Source of the DNA: JBBIRG01 sp964410965
Lineage (GTDB): Bacteria; CLD3; SB21; JBBIRG01
Length of the DNA stretch: 64,000 nucleotides
Assembly: GCA_964410965.1 (NCBI GenBank)
Contig: CAYPIY010000010.1
Location: 78,531-142,530 of the forward strand
Reading direction: 5' to 3'
Below are positions 61,032 to 64,000 of this stretch, piece after piece. Position numbers and translations under genes: made by a program. Position 1 is the first letter of the stretch, and each line of letters begins with the position of its first letter. Below the pieces are notes generated by a model. The model was given only the letters and a program-made list of their open reading frames with translations, ran no database searches and was not told the origin of the DNA.

Positions 61032-64000
61032 ATGAAAACCATTAAATGTTATCTGCTGGCAGGGCTTCTGTCAACTGTTCTGATGGAATCCGTGCAGTCT
61101 CAGGAAAGTTACATCACAAACAACTTCAGCCGGATCGTGGAAATAAACCCTCAGGGAGTTGTTCCCGCTTCGCATCGTACATTAATCGGGTGGGATACGG
61201 CCGGTTATCTGAGGCAATCCGCATCGGGCAACGCGTTCAGGGTTTTCGGAATCACGCCGTATCTGACCCGGCTGAACGGCGCCAGTTCTTTCAACATCCA
61301 GAATCATTTCGGCGCTCCCTCCGGCCATGACGGTTATGAAATCCGGTTCGGTTCGGATTCATCGGAATACTGGGTTGGCGTAAACGGTCATCTGGCCCCG
61401 AATCGTGTTCCGTTCAGCGTGTACAACGTCGGTCCGAAATCCGTAACGAACCCGTCTGCGACCGGCGGCATTAAAATGGCCGTCATGGTCGTGGACGAGA
61501 CCCTGGACGGGTTGTACACTCCCGGAGAAAAAATTTACGTGTACGGCGACCTGGCCCTTCCGGTGGACAGCGCCTATGCGGATATGATCGCGCATGATGC
61601 CTTTCCGTTCAAGCCCGCGCAGATTATTTTCGAGGGAATGCGCTTCGGCAGGCCGGATATTTCCTATATCCAGGCGGGATTCTCCGTTCCGGACGACGGG
61701 CTGCAGCCCCCATCAGGCACCGTACTGCGCCTCGTGACCGTTACCGCCGACACGTCCGCGCCGCTGGTTCAGGTTCCCGACATGGTGCCGTTTCCGGGGA
61801 CGGCCACCTATACACTCAATTATTTTCCGTCCATGCCTACACAGTTTGAACTGATCGACGCGCCTCCGGGGATGACCGTGGATTCACTCGGAATCATCAC
61901 ATGGATCACCACGGTTCAGCAGTCGGGCTATACCTATCATGTTATCCTGAAGGCCGGGAACCTGTACGGGACTTCCTACAGGTCGTTCGTCGCGAGGGTG
62001 GGTTCCAGAAACACAGGCTATAAAGCCGGGAACCTGCGCAGAGCGGTTGAAATCGCGGGGCCGGATGGCGTTCTGCCCCGTCATCACGTTCTGGTCGGTC
62101 CGGATTCCGCCGGAAATGTCCGGCAAAGCAATTCCGGAAATTTTTACCGGTTATTCGGCGGGGCACCGGCCCTGACATCCGTTTCCGGTATGAATGCCAA
62201 CGGAGTGTTCGGCGCTCCGAGGCGAAATGACGCCGTCGAGCTTCGTTTCGGGGATTCATGCCAGTACTGGATCGGTTCCGGCGGTTCAGCGGGCGTCCTT
62301 GCGGCCGGCCTCATTCCTTTCAGCGCCTATAACTCGGGACCCCGGTCGGTCTCCAATCCGACCATTACCGGAGGCGACAGGTTGTGCATCCTGGTGACGG
62401 ATGAAAACCAAAACGGGATCTATGATCCCGGGGAACCTGTCAGCGTGTTCGGCGATCTGGTTACGCCCCTCGACAGCCTATACTCCGTGCTGGGCGTTCA
62501 GGCGGTATCCCCCTTTGCGAACTATCCGGCCTGCATCACAGGCCTGAGATTCGGCAAAGCATCCGTGGATTACGGACGGACCGCCTTTTCTCCTCCCGAG
62601 GACGGTATCCTGCCCCCTCCGGGCACGGTGATCCGTTTCATTCCGGCTTCCGCCGATACGGCGATACCCTACGCGAACATGGCCGAAATTCGCCAGGGCG
62701 CGGGTACCTTTGTTCATACCGGTATCATCAGCTGCTTTTCCGTCACTAAAATCTTTTATGAACTGATCCAGTCCCCTCCCAGGATGGCGGTGGATACAAA
62801 CGGCGCGATCACGTGGACCACCTATGAACATCAGTTCGGCAATACGTATGACGGAATCATGAAGATCAGCAACGCGTCCGGTTTTGTGCTGTGCCCGTTT
62901 ACGGCGGTCGCATCGGCGGCGGCCAGGGTTGACTCCGGATATGTCCGTGATTATGAAACCCGGTCGGACAGCAACCGGATCCATTTCTTTCAATGCAATG
63001 ACGGTTCAATCGGATTCCGAACCGGTCAGAGTAGTTTCGGAATGGAATATCCTGCAGGCTCAAATTATTCTCTTATTTTCGCCGCCGGTTTTTATTTCGG
63101 TGGAAAGAAAGAAGGCGTGAACGGACATCCGGATACCGTCAATGTGGCCCAGTGCGAGTATACATCTGAACTTCAGCCCGGCAAGATACTCAATAATGGA
63201 CCGTTCGGAGACCTGCAGGCGGAAGACTATCGCACACGGCAGACTTTTTTCGCCTTGCCGGAAAACGCCGGCGTCTGGCCCCTGGATGCGCCCCGTAATG
63301 CACTGGGACTGCCCTTACAGCTTTCCGGAAAGGACACCTGGACCGCATTCAACGATCTTTGCACCGGGAAAGTGACGGATGAATTTTCCCTGTCGCCGGG
63401 GTTCGGTCTTGAGGTTCAGCGGCAGACATTTCAGTTCGGTCATTATCCGTACAATAACTCCGTCCTGGTCCGGATGAAGTTTATCAATAAATCAGACAAA
63501 AACTATGATTCCTGTTACGTGAGCTTCTGGGATGATGCGGATGTCGGCGCCGATGTCAGAGACTTAGGCTTGGTCGATTCGGCATTATCCCTGAAAATCA
63601 CATACAACGATACAGCCGGAAGCGATGCTCATCACAGCGCATCGGGCGTACAGATTCTTCAGGGACCCTTGACCGGCGGCGGTTCCGGGGATACAGCCCG
63701 GTTGATCACGATTAATGAGACCGGTTTTTTCCGAAAATCAGAGCCCGGCAAAACCAAACTTCTGGCCACTTCCGGATTTTATTATATGAAAGGCGGTGAG
63801 GAACCGGATGGACGTGGAAATGGAGATCTTACACGTTATCATTATCAGAAAGGTCTGGATTTTCTTGGCAATCCCAAGCCCGGAGGTCCTTTTTATCCGG
63901 GTTACATATCCTTTTATGGCACGGATCAGCGGGGAGTCATCTCCTCCGGTCCCTTCAACTTTGCTGCCGGCGACACACAGGAAATCTGGATGGCGTACAT
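61032..64000 (+). CDS. Very large modular surface protein, paralogue of the 58380 protein (partial, runs off the window)
   Basis: An open frame from the ATG at 61032 (AAAGGA upstream) through the window end, at least 989 codons. The signal is KCYLLAGLLSTVLMESVQSQ. It contains module 1 twice: at about residues 30-240 (ESYITNNFSRIVEINPQGV, GAPSGHDGYEIRFGSDSSEY) and again at ~330-560 (YKAGNLRRAVEIAGPDGVL, GAPRRNDAVELRFGDSCQYW). An Ig/cadherin-like linker follows each copy (PTQFELIDAPPGMTVDSLG). Module 2 starts at about 640 (HFFQCNDGSIGFRTGQSSFG, GLEVQRQTFQFGHYPYNNSV, FNFAAGDTQEIWMAY). A T9SS domain is expected just beyond the window. Function unknown; likely a surface-exposed or secreted protein. 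Confidence 0.88.
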   Translation, partial: MKTIKCYLLAGLLSTVLMESVQSQESYITNNFSRIVEINPQGVVPASHRTLIGWDTAGYLRQSASGNAFRVFGITPYLTRLNGASSFNIQNHFGAPSGHDGYEIRFGSDSSEYWVGVNGHLAPNRVPFSVYNVGPKSVTNPSATGGIKMAVMVVDETLDGLYTPGEKIYVYGDLALPVDSAYADMIAHDAFPFKPAQIIFEGMRFGRPDISYIQAGFSVPDDGLQPPSGTVLRLVTVTADTSAPLVQVPDMVPFPGTATYTLNYFPSMPTQFELIDAPPGMTVDSLGIITWITTVQQSGYTYHVILKAGNLYGTSYRSFVARVGSRNTGYKAGNLRRAVEIAGPDGVLPRHHVLVGPDSAGNVRQSNSGNFYRLFGGAPALTSVSGMNANGVFGAPRRNDAVELRFGDSCQYWIGSGGSAGVLAAGLIPFSAYNSGPRSVSNPTITGGDRLCILVTDENQNGIYDPGEPVSVFGDLVTPLDSLYSVLGVQAVSPFANYPACITGLRFGKASVDYGRTAFSPPEDGILPPPGTVIRFIPASADTAIPYANMAEIRQGAGTFVHTGIISCFSVTKIFYELIQSPPRMAVDTNGAITWTTYEHQFGNTYDGIMKISNASGFVLCPFTAVASAAARVDSGYVRDYETRSDSNRIHFFQCNDGSIGFRTGQSSFGMEYPAGSNYSLIFAAGFYFGGKKEGVNGHPDTVNVAQCEYTSELQPGKILNNGPFGDLQAEDYRTRQTFFALPENAGVWPLDAPRNALGLPLQLSGKDTWTAFNDLCTGKVTDEFSLSPGFGLEVQRQTFQFGHYPYNNSVLVRMKFINKSDKNYDSCYVSFWDDADVGADVRDLGLVDSALSLKITYNDTAGSDAHHSASGVQILQGPLTGGGSGDTARLITINETGFFRKSEPGKTKLLATSGFYYMKGGEEPDGRGNGDLTRYHYQKGLDFLGNPKPGGPFYPGYISFYGTDQRGVISSGPFNFAAGDTQEIWMAY

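Noticed and set aside
1..64000. CRISPR arrays, tRNA or rRNA genes, complete IS elements
   Set aside because: None seen. No regularly spaced repeats with unique spacers, no cloverleaf-like segments in the gaps, and no transposase or integrase motifs.

Overview
This window comes from a bacterium of the wider FCB group (Fibrobacterota-Chlorobiota-Bacteroidota and related candidate phyla). The main evidence is a set of secreted proteins that end in the type IX secretion (T9SS) type A sorting domain (the YPNPFNP start, the LGQEVRTL strand and a short basic C-terminus). Exported PD40/barrel proteins and predicted lipoproteins fit this placement. Several promoters look like TTGACA-N17-TATAAT. I cannot name a genus or phylum from this sequence alone. 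No tRNA, rRNA, CRISPR array, integrase or complete insertion sequence was seen.

Layout. 1-5.3 kb: the start of a MacB/FtsX-type ABC permease (cut by the window edge), a small unknown protein, then yebC-tdk-obg and ilvE. 5.5-11.6 kb: an exported M3 oligopeptidase converges on a four-gene operon (marC, a zinc-ribbon protein, a long-form ispH, and a CASTOR/POLLUX-type RCK channel). 11.8-16.4 kb: a DUF255 thioredoxin-like protein, an archaeal-type prolyl-tRNA synthetase and an alpha/beta hydrolase. 16.4-20.5 kb: rnhB and rpsA, with a decayed second copy of the rnhB 3' end and an AT-rich GNAT gene between the two rnhB copies. 20.5-31.3 kb: a DUF4349 lipoprotein, unknown proteins, an exported WD40-caspase gene broken or split inside the caspase domain, a giant HELVH/PD40/beta-barrel protein and an M64 peptidase.

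31.4-37.6 kb holds a clean 3,099-bp tandem duplication of a two-gene module of T9SS cargo proteins. About 2.4 kb of each unit looks identical, while the N-terminal coding part of one gene has diverged. 37.7-41.4 kb: an HD-GYP response regulator, a DUF697 membrane protein that seems to use a CTG start, and two lipoproteins. 41.5-58.1 kb is a nearly complete division and cell-wall (dcw) cluster on the minus strand, mraZ-rsmH-ftsL-ftsI-murF-mraY-murD-ftsW-murG-murC-murB-ftsQ-ftsA-ftsZ. It is tightly packed, preceded by three GTGGA MraZ boxes and closed by a strong terminator. murE is missing from it. 58.4-64 kb holds two more large modular T9SS-type surface proteins, the last cut by the window edge.

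Functionally the window mixes core genes (translation, peptidoglycan precursor synthesis, septation, isoprenoids) with an accessory exported set: duplicated T9SS cargo, peptidases and the WD40-caspase. The observations most worth following are the mosaic tandem duplication, the split caspase gene with a decayed C-terminal copy upstream, the rnhB 3'-end duplication around a foreign-looking gene, and the dcw cluster without murE.
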